From Cylindrobasidium torrendii FP15055 ss-10 (lineage: Eukaryota; Basidiomycota; Agaricomycetes; Agaricales; Physalacriaceae): DNA of 64,000 nucleotides. This document shows positions 33,094 to 44,944 of the stretch, piece by piece (positions within the stretch are counted from its first letter, which is position 1; every line of letters begins with the position of its first letter). Below the pieces are notes generated by a model. That model saw nothing but the letters and a program-made list of their open reading frames with translations. It was not told the DNA's origin and did no database searches. Both the position numbers and the translations under genes were made by a program. Location of the stretch: assembly GCA_000934385.1 (NCBI GenBank), contig KN880529.1:1-64000 (forward strand), in the 5' to 3' direction.

Positions 33094-34570
33094 ATGTCTC
33101 TCCTCTCTGCCCCCGACTTTGGACTCTCTCGCTTTGGTGATGACCTCGTCTTGCACCATGGCCAACCTATCCACCACCCTGACGCACCCAAGAAGCGTGT
33201 TCTCATCGTCGGTGGAGGTGTGACGGGCTTCACTGTATGTTCATTTCACTCCTTCCATTTGCTACACGCTAATGCTCGATACAGTCCGCTTGGACACTTC
33301 TCGATGCAGGCTACGATGTGACCATCATCGCCGAGCGCTGGACAGACCCAAACAACCGCATCACATCCCAAATCGCAGGCGCTCTCTGGGAGTGGCCTCC
33401 TGCCGTCTGTGGAAAGCACACCGATGTACGTTCTGATTCCCAACAATGGAAAATGCCATGTGCTAACTTTGCCTTGCAGAAAATCTCACTTCACAACTCC
33501 AAGCGCTGGTGCATGTCTTCGTACCGCGTCTTTGAGAAGCTACAAGAGATGTTCCCGCCCAACGACTTCATGAACCATGGTGTTCGCATGCGGATGGCCA
33601 ACTTCTTCTTTGACCAAGTGCTCGAAGATATGCCTGACAAGGGTCAGCTCGAGAAGTACGAAGAGATTGTTGGACAGATGGATGTAAGCACCTCACCTTC
33701 ACCTGCATATGGCCTTGAACTGACGAGACTTCTCAGATCAAGGGCACTCGCCGCGACCCATCTATCATCAAGGAGCATGCCGTGAACCAACAAGCTGGCT
33801 GTGTAGACGCATACCAACACCTTGCTCCTGTCATCGACACCGACGCCTACATGAACTGGCTCCGCTTCATGCTCGAGTGCAAGGGTGCCGTCATGGAGAC
33901 ACGCCGCATCAATGGAGACCTACTCGACCAAGAGCAGCAGCTTCTTGCTGAATACGGTGCGGATGCCATCGTTAACGCCACCGGTCTTGCCGGTCTTGAG
34001 CTCGCTGGAGATGCGTCTGTCTATCCATTGCGAGGCGCGCTCATCCGTGTGGTCAACGATGGCAGCAAGTTCCCTCGCGTCACCGAGGCCCTGGCGGTGA
34101 CCCACGACGACACACGCGGCGAGGACGAGGACATTGTATTCATTGTTCCCCGAAACGACAACATCCTCATCCTCGGTGGTCTTGCTCAGCCTCACCAATA
34201 CGCCCTCGACCTCACTCTGGATAGCCCTGAGATCAAGCGGATGCGTGAACGGTGCAACAAGTTTGTACCAGGGCTGGAGAACGCCGACTATGACCCCGAC
34301 GCTGCTCTTGTCCAGGGTCTCCGGCCATTCCGTGGATCGAATGTACGGGTGGAACGTGAGCTTCGCGCGAGGAAGGATGGGTCGATGAGTCGGATTGTGC
34401 ACTCATATGGGCAGGGTGGCGCGGGCTTCTCATTGAGCTTTGGATGTGCAAGCGATGTGTTGGATCTTGTTCAAGAACTGGAGCATGATATCCAGCCGAC
34501 GAGGATGGGAACCGAAAAGCGCGAACGCAGGAAGCCTGTGGCCGATGTTTACGAGCATGCCAGGTTGTAG
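33094..34570 (+). CDS. D-amino-acid oxidase family flavoenzyme, copy 2
   Basis: The exons (33094-33234, 33285-33425, 33480-33683, 33737-34570) have exactly the lengths of copy 1 (141, 141, 204 and 834 bases) and encode 439 aa. The FAD motif, DAAO signature and C-terminal Ala-Arg-Leu are unchanged. Six conservative replacements separate the proteins (T48S, I111V, D122N, A171S, V220I, K415Q relative to copy 1), about 98.6% identity, none in the recognised motifs. Both copies are open and correctly spliced on paper, so both are probably functional. The high identity could reflect recent duplication or gene conversion between inverted copies. Confidence 0.9.
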
Positions 34571-34616
34571 ATATCGAACTTGAAATATACCCATACTATA
34601 CCCTCACTTATGTAGA

Positions 34617-34965
34617 ACAAGTTATCCGCGATAGCAACAAATTAGATGCAATTTACCCACACCAAGAAGGGGGGAAATGTCTAAGCTGGATTGAGTGACA
34701 GGTTCAGATGGTTTTCCTGCTAGCGATGATTCCTAACCAGAGACGGCCATATTTGGAACCTCGGTGAGCTCTGTCTAACCTCGTCAGTTGTTCGCCAGCC
34801 AATACCGGAGCAAAAAGATACTTTTGAGTGTCGAATAAAGGACAATTTGACGGACAACGCGGTTTGTGTCCTCAGAGGAGTTCTCCTTGAGATGATGAGA
34901 CGCGGGAGGAACTGGAAAAGGTGTAGGTACATTTTGACTATAGCAACCACATAACACGTCTATAG
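34617..34965. other. Intergenic, nothing recognised
   Basis: This lies downstream of the duplication end point and of the convergent unknown gene. No frame or repeat stands out. Confidence 0.4.
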
Positions 34966-35626
34966 CTATTTCCATCCACTGCTATTGCTACTGCTGAGGG
35001 AAATAGGCCGCGATCGAGCCTTGAGTTGGCTGGAAATCGTCGAACGTGAATGCTTGAGCGCCAGCTTCTCAGGCGTCAGAGCGATGCGCCGAAATTCCGT
35101 TTGGTTAAGAGGAGAAATCGGATCTTCTTGACTAGCGTGATACGGTTTTTTGCATGGAACGAAAGTCGCGTATATTTCGTCGAGGGTAAGTTCCGAGATG
35201 GCGGGGGTGTCGTCGCGGAAGTTGAGATGGAGGCGACCGCTGAGGCGTTCTTCGTCTGCAGTTGCGATGCCAAAGAGACCAAGACCAGAAAGGTTCACGC
35301 CGGATGTGGACTGAGAGGGTAGCGCTGAGGAGTCGCAAGATGAATCGAGCGAGATGGAGAATGAAAGGTCAGCATAGTAGTCGTTATCCTCGAGGTTGAC
35401 TGAGTTTCCGAGGTCAGCCTCGTCGTAGTAGTCGTCTGTGGGCGGTGGTGGAGGTGTGGGTAGCGCGATTTCAACGATAGGATATGTCTACCAAACAAAC
35501 GATGAGCGGAATTGGGAAAGTGAGAACGGCGTGACATACTTTTCGAAGGTCCATGCCCCAGACATTTCTTTTGCGCACGACGCCGAATGACCTGTGGTAG
35601 TGCCAGCCTTCAAAAAGCGTAGACAT
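34966..35626 (-). CDS. 202-aa protein, unknown function, divergent from PRP3
   Basis: Two exons (35626-35540, 35487-34966) join in phase 0. The protein starts MSTLFEGWHYHRSFGVVRKR, has a Pro run followed by acidic DDYYDEADLG, a Ser-rich centre, the segment LSGLGLFGIATADEERLSGR, and a basic Ser/Arg-rich C-terminus. No domain was recognised. The start codon lies 86 bases from the PRP3 start on the opposite strand, implying a shared promoter. The start at 35626 is the first ATG of the frame. Confidence 0.55.
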
Positions 35627-35712
35627 GTTCTCGAGTAGATCGTAGTTGAGAGATGAGGATACGGACGACAAACATGCGACAACACGCCGGACTCACTTGG
35701 CCCACCACCACC

Positions 35713-37769
35713 ATGGATAGGAAACGTCCTCTGGAAGACGGAACGGCATCGGCCAGCAAAAAGGCGAAAATGTGCGTTCAATCTATATTCCATTTCATCC
35801 CGAAATTCTAAAATTCTTTTGTCTACAGTGACGCGGTGAGTCCGCCTTCTGCGACCTCGCAAGGTGATTATCCTCGTTTGACCTCGGATTCTCATCATGT
35901 TTCTATGACTTTCCCCCTCAGAATGGCTCCAGTTCCGCGACTTCAAAGGCTAGCGTACGTTCTCCCTTGTGTAGTGTTTCCCAATCTAACTGCCGTATAG
36001 GCCCAGACAGCGCTCATCGAGCAGAAACGGAAAGAAATTGCTGCCAAATTAGCTGCAATGAAAGGGAGTGGCACTTTGCCATCGAGCGTATCCTCGTCCG
36101 TTGTTGCGCCGAAGCCGTCCCCCAGCCCGGCGATGTCGGACGACATAGCGCGAAAGATTGCCGAAGCAAAGAAGAAAGTGCAAAGCGCCCATTCAAAGTT
36201 TGCTGCATCTGCCAAGTCTAGTCCCCACACGGTGCGTACGGAACTCAACCTTGTAGACCCCTACTGATCCACACTAGTCGGGCCCTCCCTCGCGTACTTC
36301 CAGCGCACGCCCACCAGAGCCAATGTCCGCGTCAGGATCCGGACTCAAGATGGCTGCACATCCTCTTCTCCTCGATACAACCCCGTCCCAGCCACAGTCG
36401 AAGAAGGATCGTTACAAGCCTATGCAGCCCAAATTCGCCTCTATCAAGGTGCGTCTGCCATTCGACAATAATCACTTCTCTAAAAATGCATAGGCGAATT
36501 CACGCAACGCGCCTGCGCCTGCTCCAATGCCAATTCCAGTGCCTATCGTCGAAGCTGCCAACCCATATCTTACCAAAGAGGCTGTTGATGGCAATGTTCC
36601 AAAGGAGCGCGTTGGCCGCAGCTTCCGTTTCAATCCTAAGGGCAAATATGTTGCCATAGCCGACCAGGCGCGCCAGGATGCAAAGATGGAAGCCCTCAAG
36701 CAACGTATTGCCGACCAGGCTCGCAAGGCGGGGCTCGATAGCGAGATGGGCATAGAGAAGACCATCAAGCGACCAGCACCTCCCCAATATGAATGGTGGG
36801 ACGAAGCCCTTTTGCCAAACAAGAGCTATAATGACCTCGACATGGGCGTGGAGAACCTCAATTTCACCGCTACCGACAGCCCCATCACGATCTATGTCCA
36901 ACATCCCATTCCGATTCCCGCTCCTGGAGACAAGACAAAGGAGCTCAAGCCGTTGATGTTGACGAGCCGCGAGCAGAAGAAGATGCGGAAGCTGCGGCGT
37001 GCTGGTGAATTGCAGGACAAACGTGACCGTATTCGTATGGGTTTGCTGCCACCAGACCCACCGAAAGTGCGATTGCAGAACTTGATGCGTGTTCTCACAA
37101 GCGACGCGATTCAAGACCCTACGCGTGTAGAGGCGCGCGTGCGCCGGGAGGTTGCTATGCGCCGACATAATCACGAGAAGATGAACTCAGAGCGCAAACT
37201 TACGGACGACCAAAGAAAGGAGAAGCTTGAGGCGAAGAAGGCGGATGAGGAGAAGAGGGGTATTCAAGGCGCTGTTTTCAAGTATGTCCTGTTTCTTCAT
37301 GCTAATGTGTCCCGAAATTGACCATACATGTAGGATCAAAACCTTAACGGACCCCTCACATCGGTTCAAGGTTCGCAAGAACGCGGAGCAGATGAACCTC
37401 ACTGGCCTGTGCATATTTGGGCCGCACTTCAGCATGGTATATGTGGAGGGGGCGACCAAGTTCATTCGGCAGTACAAGAAGTTAATGCTGAACCGTATTG
37501 CGTGGACGGAGGCTTCTAGGCCAAGAGGTGGGGAAGAAGTAGAGCTCGTTGAGGGTGCGCCGGAGGTTGCACCTGCCGAGCCAGTGTCGCTTGAAGATAA
37601 CCGCTGCTGGCTTGTATGGGAAGGAGAGCTTAGGGATCGTGCGTTTGGTAACTTCAGGCCGAGGAGCTGTGAGACGGATCGTTCGGCGAAGGAGCTTTTG
37701 GGAGAGAAGTTAAGGGGATACTGGGACCAAGCGAAGAACTGGAAGGGCGAGGAGGAGGAATTATTCTGA
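35713..37769 (+). CDS. PRP3: Prp3, U4/U6 small nuclear ribonucleoprotein
   Basis: Seven exons (35713-35771, 35829-35835, 35922-35954, 36001-36231, 36278-36448, 36494-37281, 37334-37769) give 574 aa. The N-terminus MDRKRPLEDGTASASKKAK is basic and disordered. The central conserved region includes NPYLTKEA, RSFRFNPKGKYVAIADQARQ and YEWWDEALLPNKSY, followed by LTSREQKKMRKLRRAGELQD and LPPDPPKVRLQNLMRVL. The C-terminal DUF1115-type domain includes GLCIFGPHFSMVYVEGATKF. Prp3 stabilises the U4/U6 duplex in the spliceosomal tri-snRNP. Exon 2 is only 7 bases (TGACGCG); omitting it shifts the frame into a stop. Confidence 0.9.
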
Positions 37770-37978
37770 GTGTTGATTTTCAATAGGTTCGGGTCTTTGT
37801 ATTACCCTTGAAGAATACGTATCTTGTCGGTGTGCGCCATAATGCTTACTACATAACAGGCTCGTCGCGGATTCGAGTGTTGCCTTCCATGCGATGTTCT
37901 GCCTCCAAACAAGGAGTACAGTATGTGGTTTGGGCGAGTACAACAAGAGTTACACAGATCATAACTGGGTGCTAATGT

Positions 37979-40064
37979 CTACAACATTTCGTCTACATTC
38001 AATATGAGCTTAGTGAAAAAGCGGATTTGCTCAATGATTGATTCCCCTCTGACCGCTAAGAAATGGAATGAGCCCGTTCTTCGATATAAAGCACAACCAG
38101 CTTACCTTCGTCCACTGTGTGCAACCCATTGTATAGGTCATCAAGGTCACCTCGATGGGAATAACGGAAAATATGTCGCGTAAGATTCCAGTAGAATCGC
38201 GTGTCTGGAGGAAATAGGCATGAGCACGAATCGCGTCAAGCCGTTCACTCACCCGTGTTTCCCAATCCTAGCGAGGGGATAACAATGACCTCTGATGCTT
38301 TGTAGCGAGCAGATGACTCCAAAGTCGACTTTATTGTCCCAGAAAGCACGCCATATGGTCCACTGGGGTCGATAGGCGACACTGGCGACGGCTCGAGTGC
38401 AGAATAGAATGCATCTTCGAGCACGACATGGCCCTCAGTTCCAAATTCGAATTTTGTGCCGAATGCATTTACACTGAGGTTGAATTCCTTGGCTATGGGG
38501 AGCGCCAAAGCGGTGATATGGGACTGGACGTCCTCCACTGAGCTATGCTCCGCGATTCGGTGATTGACAACCGCTGCAGCGACTTCGGGTAGTGCGTTGA
38601 TTTTGACGCCGCCGTTGATCAGATCCACGGCCTGGGTCGTTTTGAGCAACACGCCGAACGATTTGTCGAACCGGATAAGTGCGTGTTTGAATTCCTCCAG
38701 AGCCGCATCGTCCGTAAGCGCACGTCTCGCCAGCTCGCGCAGCGCCTCTGGATACCGCTTGCGGTCATACTGCACACGGCACTGCATGTTCGCAAAGCCC
38801 GTACCCTCGCGCCGGAGTACAGCCGGATGGGCATTTTGTTCGAGGGCGACAACGAGAAGGGAAAGAAGGCCGATGCTTGTGTGGTCTGGAGGAACGCTGG
38901 AATGCCCGCCTGGGGCGGAAACCTGCATGCGCACGTCGAGATAGCCTTTCTCTGATATGCCCGGTAAGGCGAAGATGGGCTCGGCGACGGCATTTGAGCC
39001 GTGACCTTCTCCTTCGTCGATGAGCATGGTGAAGGCGTCTGTGCCGTATTTTTCTTCCAGGTAGACGGCGAGTGCACCTGCGCCTTGGGTTCCAGCTGCC
39101 TCCTCGTCTATGCCGAATGCAAACACGATGGTACGGCGAGGAGTGAAACCTGCTTTGAGGAGGCTTTCGGCGGTTATTCTGACATTTTGTGAGGTTCTTC
39201 CTACTATAGTGAAGAATAGACATACAATTGGGCGACAAGGTCGGCCTTGTCATCTGCACTACCACGCCCCCAAATCCAAGTGCCTGGAAGCAGTGAGAAA
39301 AACGGGTTGGAAGATGGCTAGACACTGACCATCGTAATGACCGGAATACGGTGGATGTGTCCATTGCTCGACGGTAGTGGGATCGACTGGTACAACATCT
39401 GAAAATGATTAAGTAATTATCCCCAGTAGGAACAATGGAAATTACTTACCCTGGTGAGCTGCGATTAACAGTGGCTTTAATTCCGGGTTTGAGCCCTGCC
39501 AGTGAAAAACAAGTGCGTAGGTGTTAATCTTGGTCACTTGCATTGACCGGTGACTGCCAGTTCATTAAGAAGCATTTAATGGATGATGCAGAGACGCATG
39601 CTCACACCAGCGGAAAGCTCTCTTCGATGTATGTATGAAACGAAGCGAAGACGCCCCATCGTGGGTCTTGACCCACAGGGTCGAAATCGTCGTAGGATTC
39701 CGTTCTGTATTCGCCAGAGTCAATCTTTGAGTGGGTTCCTACAGCGAAGCACAAACGGAATTTCCACCGCCTTGCCTAGCCGTTCGTACGCCTCAAGTTT
39801 GAACAATGTTGAGGCGTAGAGTGCATTGAGTTCGGCATCGAGAGATGCGTGAAGAGATGGATAAAGTGACGCGACTTGGGGGCATGCTGGAGCTGCGGCA
39901 GGAATGTCCGATGGGACGACCAAATCTGCCAACTTCGGCCGATAGAAAATAAGGAGAATTGGCACGAATGTGGCCAAAATGACGAGCCAACGACGAGCGA
40001 GACTGGCCTTGTGTGGGGAAACAGGCTGGGGCCCATCAGCCGCGGTAACCTTTTGTGCGTCCAT
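37979..40064 (-). CDS. CPS1: Carboxypeptidase S-like M20 metallopeptidase
   Basis: About eight exons on the minus strand encode roughly 580 aa, near yeast Cps1 (576 aa). After a cytosolic N-terminus, one transmembrane segment (WLVILATFVPILLIFY) makes it a type II membrane protein, as expected for vacuolar sorting. M20 zinc ligands and catalytic residues read AAHQDVVPV, WGRGSADDK, FAFGIDEEAAGTQG and the C-terminal GLHTVDE. The middle part, from about 38245 to 39126, is one long exon with the dimerisation domain (VSAPGGHSSVPPDHTS). The last exon ends at the TAG at 37979. The enzyme releases C-terminal residues from vacuolar peptides. The gene is divergent from the zinc-finger regulator at 40386, with 321 bases between starts. 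Confidence 0.87.
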
Positions 40065-40385
40065 GAAAGGCGCAGGGTGGGCTTTGTAGATAAGATAAAA
40101 ATTTCACTTGAGAATCGGGCGATATCGCATTGTTCCGTTGGATCCGCGAGGGCCATGCGACTACTTCCGATATCTGATAAGATGTCTCGCGTGTTCCTCC
40201 GGCTGGAAAAAAAGCGCTAGAAAATCAGAGAAATATAGCATAAATTTGAGCTTACTTGCCAGCCAAATCAACGAGTGGTTGGGATTATTTAAGCTCCATT
40301 GGCCAGTCCAGAAGGTATGGAAAGGGACAATTTGCAGTGGGACCGGAGTCAAAGCACATAGTGATCGAGTACCCTACCAGTCGCC

Positions 40386-42075
40386 ATGATGTCCAAGCGC
40401 GGGACCTTGTCTTTTGCTTGCAACATCATCTCTTCTCCCAACACAACGCAAATTGGACGTTCTTCGTCGTCCTGCTCGTTCATCAGCGATTGTGCCACGA
40501 TGTGCTGCTCAGCGCCTCACCCAATGACAACGGCCTATCCGTCCATGCCACCACCAGCAGCGGTCTCTTACTGCGCCTCGTGCGCCGACGCCATCGCTCC
40601 AAACGAGGTAGAGTGTGCACAGTGTTGCGCCTGCCCAGAAACACCAGCAAAGCCGGCGGAACAGTGCACAGACCAGTGCATGGTCGTCACCTGCGAGGAC
40701 GCCACCCATCCCAGCGTGCCCCCCGTGGCCGACGCATGCGATTTTATGTGCAATTTCAACGCTTGTAATGACTGCCACCCACTAGACGAGTTTGTGCGTT
40801 TATCCACCCTTTGTTTGCTATCACACTCGACTCACACCTCCCCGCCTCAGTTTCAAAGCTGCTGTGGGCCAGAGCTCCACCACTCAATGTCTCTGCACAA
40901 CCATCTGGACTGGAGTCAGGATGTGTTCTGCAGGAGCTGCGAAGATCCCTCCTTCGCATCCTCCTCGTCTTCACCTAGCGCCTCGTTCATGCACTTTACC
41001 CACCAGCCCCAAGAGGCTGCTCTGCACGCACTAGGTAGCACACCACACGTTCCATGCCTATGGGGAAACTGTAGCCAGCAATTTGTCGACTACGAGCAGC
41101 TCATCCAGCATGTCAATGCCTGCCATCTCGCAGCACCTCCCCAAGCCCCGATACCCGCTCAGGACCAGGCGCTCGCATGTATGTGGGGTGACTGCCACCA
41201 GAGCCTGCCTGTGCCGCCTCAGCTTGGCCCAGATATGCTCTTCAACCATCTGCTGCACGACCACTTTGCGGCGCCCTCCGAATCAACACCATCCACGCCG
41301 CCGCTCGATTTCAGCGGCGCTGCCTCATCCTCTGAGACCGAGTCTGTTCTCACGCCAGTCGAAGAGACACCAACGCCAGAGTGTGCAGAGGTGCATGTGT
41401 GTCAGTGGACGAGTTGCGGACTCTCATTCCCCTCGTGCGACGAGCTGACCCGACACCTGAACGAGGCGCACGTTGGTGGCGGCAAGGCGCACTACGAATG
41501 TTTCTGGAGCGATTGCCAGCGCCACGGCGAAAGAGGCTTCTCCAGCAAGCAGAAAATCTGCCGCCATCTGCAATCTCACACTGGGCACCGGCCTTTCCAA
41601 TGCAAGCTCTGCAAGCAAAACTTCTCGGAGGCGGCTACGCTCCAGCAACACATGCGGCGACATACCCTCGAGAGTACGTCTACTGACCACCCTTGTTGAT
41701 GGTCTAGAATGCTGATTTCTTCTGCAGAACCCTACACGTGCGACCACCCAGGATGCGAGAAGAAGTTTGCCATCGCGGGTGCGCTCACGATCCACAAGAG
41801 AATCCATAATGGAGACAAGCCGTTCAAGTGCACGTACTGTGAGCGTGCATTCGCCGAGTCATCCAATCTGTCCAAGCATGTGCGTGTTCTCATATCCATG
41901 TCTCTTCCATTTCCTTTCACTGACTTTGGATTTCCAGCTTCGGACCCACACTGGCGTTCGTCCGTACCGCTGTAAGGAGCCGGGATGTGGCAAGGCCTTT
42001 GCACGGCCAGACCAGCTCACACGGCACGTTGGCACGCACAAGCGGCCATCACTTGTCAAGACCGTCGTGGCCTGA
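40386..42075 (+). CDS. Zap1-like zinc-finger transcription factor
   Basis: Four exons (40386-40793, 40851-41673, 41728-41879, 41938-42075) give 506 aa. The N-terminal 135 residues are rich in Cys, including [11 protein letters not shown] and CAQCCACPE. Two Cys-x4-Cys fingers follow ([22 protein letters not shown]), then five C-terminal C2H2 fingers: [53 protein letters not shown] and [17 protein letters not shown], plus a last [19 protein letters not shown]. The order and linkers ([16 protein letters not shown]) resemble yeast Zap1, the activator that senses zinc deficiency. Zap1-like zinc sensing is an inference from this architecture; a generic C2H2 regulator is the alternative. The first of two adjacent ATG codons was taken as start. 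Confidence 0.8.
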
Positions 42076-42245
42076 ATCCTGTCGAGATTGTCCTAAAAGT
42101 TTTGTATTTTTACCATCGCTACTCTATGTCTCCCCATTGCATATTTCTGTACAACTAGTACGTACCAGTAAGACCTCTCCGTATCGAACCATGCCCAACA
42201 TCGCGCCCGCCGTCATGTTTACACTCGTCTAATGATCCAATGACT

Positions 42246-43324
42246 TCAAGAGAATACCAGCCCGCCATCTATAAGAATGGTCTGCCCCGAAACGTACTCC
42301 GCTTCTGGACTCGCCAACCAGCTCACCAGCTTGGCAGGGTCGTCCGGCACACTCGTCCTTCCCAGCGAAATGGGGTGTTTGTGGAAATTCTGGCCTCTGG
42401 GCAATCCACCCTCCATTCCTGCCATCCCTTCGTCAATGACGTCCCACATGTTGGTGTCGACTATCCCGGGGCCGTAGGCATTGACGGTGATGTTGTGTGG
42501 GCCGAGTGCTATGGCGAAGGATTGGGTGAGGGAACGGACAGCTGCTTTTGTGGCGCAATAGTGCGCAATCATTGGGTCTGCGCGGTAGGATGCACCGCTA
42601 AACAGATTGTCAACTTCGTAATCCAGCCCCGTATGGTAATAAAGGAGAAACTTACCTTCCAGCATTAATGATCCTTCCTCCAGAACCTTGGGCAATGAAC
42701 TGCTTCGCTGCAGCCTGGTCACAGTGGAACACACCCCCAATGTTGACATCCCACATCCTTTTGAGCTCGGGGTCTGATATTTCGAGAATGGGCCGTGCTC
42801 GTGCTATGCCCGCATTAGCGACCATAACGCTAAGTGGACCGAGGGCATCGACGGAGGCGGAGACCATGGATGCAACGTCCGTATAGGTGGCTACGTCTCC
42901 GTAAGCAGCTATAGCACTTCTCCCAATGGACTGAATTTCCGAAACGACCTAGAGAACAAGTTAGGCTACATACACATAACATTGAGAGGACCATACCGAT
43001 TCGAGTTGCTCGGCGTTGGAAGGAAGGTCATTCACACAGACGTCAAATCCATCGCGGGCAAGTCGTACAGCGATGGCGCGTCCACTGCCAAAAGAATTTC
43101 AACATGGGTTTCAACCGTTTGATCACAAGGGCTGGCACGAACATTCCATTCGCAGACCCAGTCACGATAGCGGTCCGCGTCGCTGCTGCACTGGAGCTCG
43201 AATACCTATGTTGCTGCAACGCATCAAAACATCCCTGGAAGCTGGCTCTACAAGGAGAAAAGGCTGCGGGGGTAGCGGTTTTTGGCCAGGACGACCGGAA
43301 AGCAGATCTGAAGAGGCTGGTCAT
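42246..43324 (-). CDS. Short-chain dehydrogenase/reductase (acetoin/diol type)
   Basis: Four exons on the minus strand encode about 300 aa. The classical SDR motifs are GSANGIGRAIAV (NAD(P) loop, split by intron 1), NAG in MVANAGIARA, the catalytic Tyr-x3-Lys in HYCATKAAV, and the closing VSGQTILIDGG. The C-terminal half resembles bacterial acetoin/butanediol dehydrogenases, but substrate specificity is unknown. The first 45 residues (from MTSLFRSAFRSSWPKTATP) are rich in Arg and Ser and poor in acidic residues, like a mitochondrial presequence, preceding the SDR core. Using an internal start is unlikely because the NAD loop would be close to the end of exon 1. Confidence 0.82.
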
Positions 43325-43790
43325 GGTCAGAGTACGAGGTCAAGGTGTGAGGCCGTCCGGTACGGTGTTGTCTGCCTTTATAGCACCGTGGATGACACCC
43401 CGGACACAAAAGTTCTTCCGCGCCATGGGACGGCATTGGCTGGCAATGAAAATGGCGGTCCAGTGACATGTAGAGACTTTACCACAGGTTCATTGTTCAT
43501 TGCTTTAGCGTTGATTAAATCCGGGTTTCACGTAAAGATAAGTGAGCATCGGTGCGAAGGCTGCCATGATGAAGACACGGAATGCCGAATTACCAGCCCG
43601 TAGCGAGGAAAAGGTCAAAGCTAATCAACAAGATCAGTGCAACGGGCCAACGGGCCGCCACCTCTGCTCCCTGAAGTCAAATACGGGCCTGCACAATTCT
43701 TACGGGTCAAGGGAATCCACGCTGAGCATGATCTCCCTGTTCTTGCATTGACATGTACATGTACAAAAATCCGTCCTATTCCGTTTTCCT
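43325..43790. other. Intergenic, nothing recognised
   Basis: This holds the upstream region of the dehydrogenase gene and the 3' flank of ARPC2. No supported frame or repeat. Confidence 0.45.
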
Positions 43791-44944
43791 TCACCGAGAC
43801 ACCATTGTCTTTCCGCTGCGCAGGCATAAGTCGGGACAGTAACATGCATTATGGAACCGACGCACCTAATGGTCTTCCTCTCCGTCTGCGCGACCTCTGG
43901 CCTTGCACGGTTGAGGACCTTCTGGAACTCGGCCACACGGTGGCGCATACGCGAATGCATGTACGCCTTGGAGCACTTGATGTGGTAGTGCAGGTAATCA
44001 CGGAAAAGTTGAATGTGCGATATCGTAGCCGCAGACACACTGGGGTTTGAGAAATGGCGGGGGAACAGGACGAAGGTGACGTATCCCATATCCTCCGAGT
44101 TGCGCAGGCCAGGGACGTGACGGATTTCGAGCGGGGGCTCGCGGTTGGAATAGAGCACTTGCGGGGCATTCTGGATCGCTGGGAGACGACGTGCATCAAC
44201 GAATTCCTTGAAGAATATCAGCAGGGAGATAGGATCTGGGCGGAAGACGCACCTGCAGGAACACCTTGCCGAAGATGCGGTCGGTCTCGTCGCTGAAGAC
44301 TGTGGAGAAGATGACAGTTACGCGATCCGGCGAGGCTTGGATGTAAATCGCCTCTTCGTCGCGATAGTGGACCTCCATGAAGTTGCCCTTGCCAGATTCC
44401 GCGGCCTCGAGGTCCTTGAACTCCTTGAACGCAAGCTCAAATGGGGCGGCCAGAGCATTGCGCTTGAACAGTGCCGCAGACATGATGAATGCATCGCGCT
44501 CCTCTGAGTATTGTTAGCGAGTACCAGACGCGTAGTTCGAGAGCGCACCTTGCGACTCTGGGATACTCTCAAGATCAATCTCTATGCTGACATTGTAGTC
44601 CGGCTCCGGGGTGGCTTGCAAGCGCGCGCCGTATTCGCGCTGGAGAACTTCCAGGGCGCCATAGTTCAGTAGCTCGTCCCAGCAGCGGATGTGCATCGAA
44701 AGTAGTAGCTTCGTCTTCTTTTCCGGTGTCGAGATGCGGAACCGTACGCCATCGTAGTCGACAAACTTGACGTCCACAGACCCCGCTCTATCTCACATCA
44801 GTATTACCCATTGGAAATTTGGGAAACTGCGTACTTGACAAACTTCTCCGTCAAGGTCTGCTGGATGATAACATTGTGTGCCTGCGATGCGCGTTCAGAA
44901 ATTGTCTATACTGATTTGGTACCACATACTTCGAGTAATATCAT
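43791..44944 (-). CDS. ARPC2: Arp2/3 complex subunit 2 (p34)
   Basis: Six or so exons on the minus strand encode about 305 aa. The N-terminus MILLE is a tiny first exon, followed by AHNVIIQQTLTEKFVK and VDVKFVDYDGVRFRISTPEK. Conserved blocks include AAPFELAFKEFKDLE, FGKVFLQEFVDARR, LGLRNSEDMGYVTFVLFPRH in essence, and HYHIKCSKAYMHSRMRHRVA, typical of ARPC2/Arc35. The C-terminus is TERKTISGKTMVSR, reached only by splicing the last intron. ARPC2 forms the core of the Arp2/3 complex that nucleates branched actin at endocytic patches. Length and motif order match the family. Confidence 0.9.

Larger units (their letters stand above)
32745..34616 (+). repeat. Inverted segmental duplication, right copy
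   Basis: This is the plus-strand partner of 23463-25318. It includes promoter, introns, all exons and about 45 bases of 3' flank. It differs from the left copy by scattered substitutions, denser in the promoter than in the exons, and by about 33 extra bases just upstream of the TATA box (roughly 32956-32988). The 5' limit is approximate. Confidence 0.9.

Noticed and set aside
40065..40385. Search for a zinc-responsive element between CPS1 and the Zap1-like gene
   Set aside because: No match to the ACCTTNAAGGT consensus was found; absence is not decisive because the basidiomycete site may differ.
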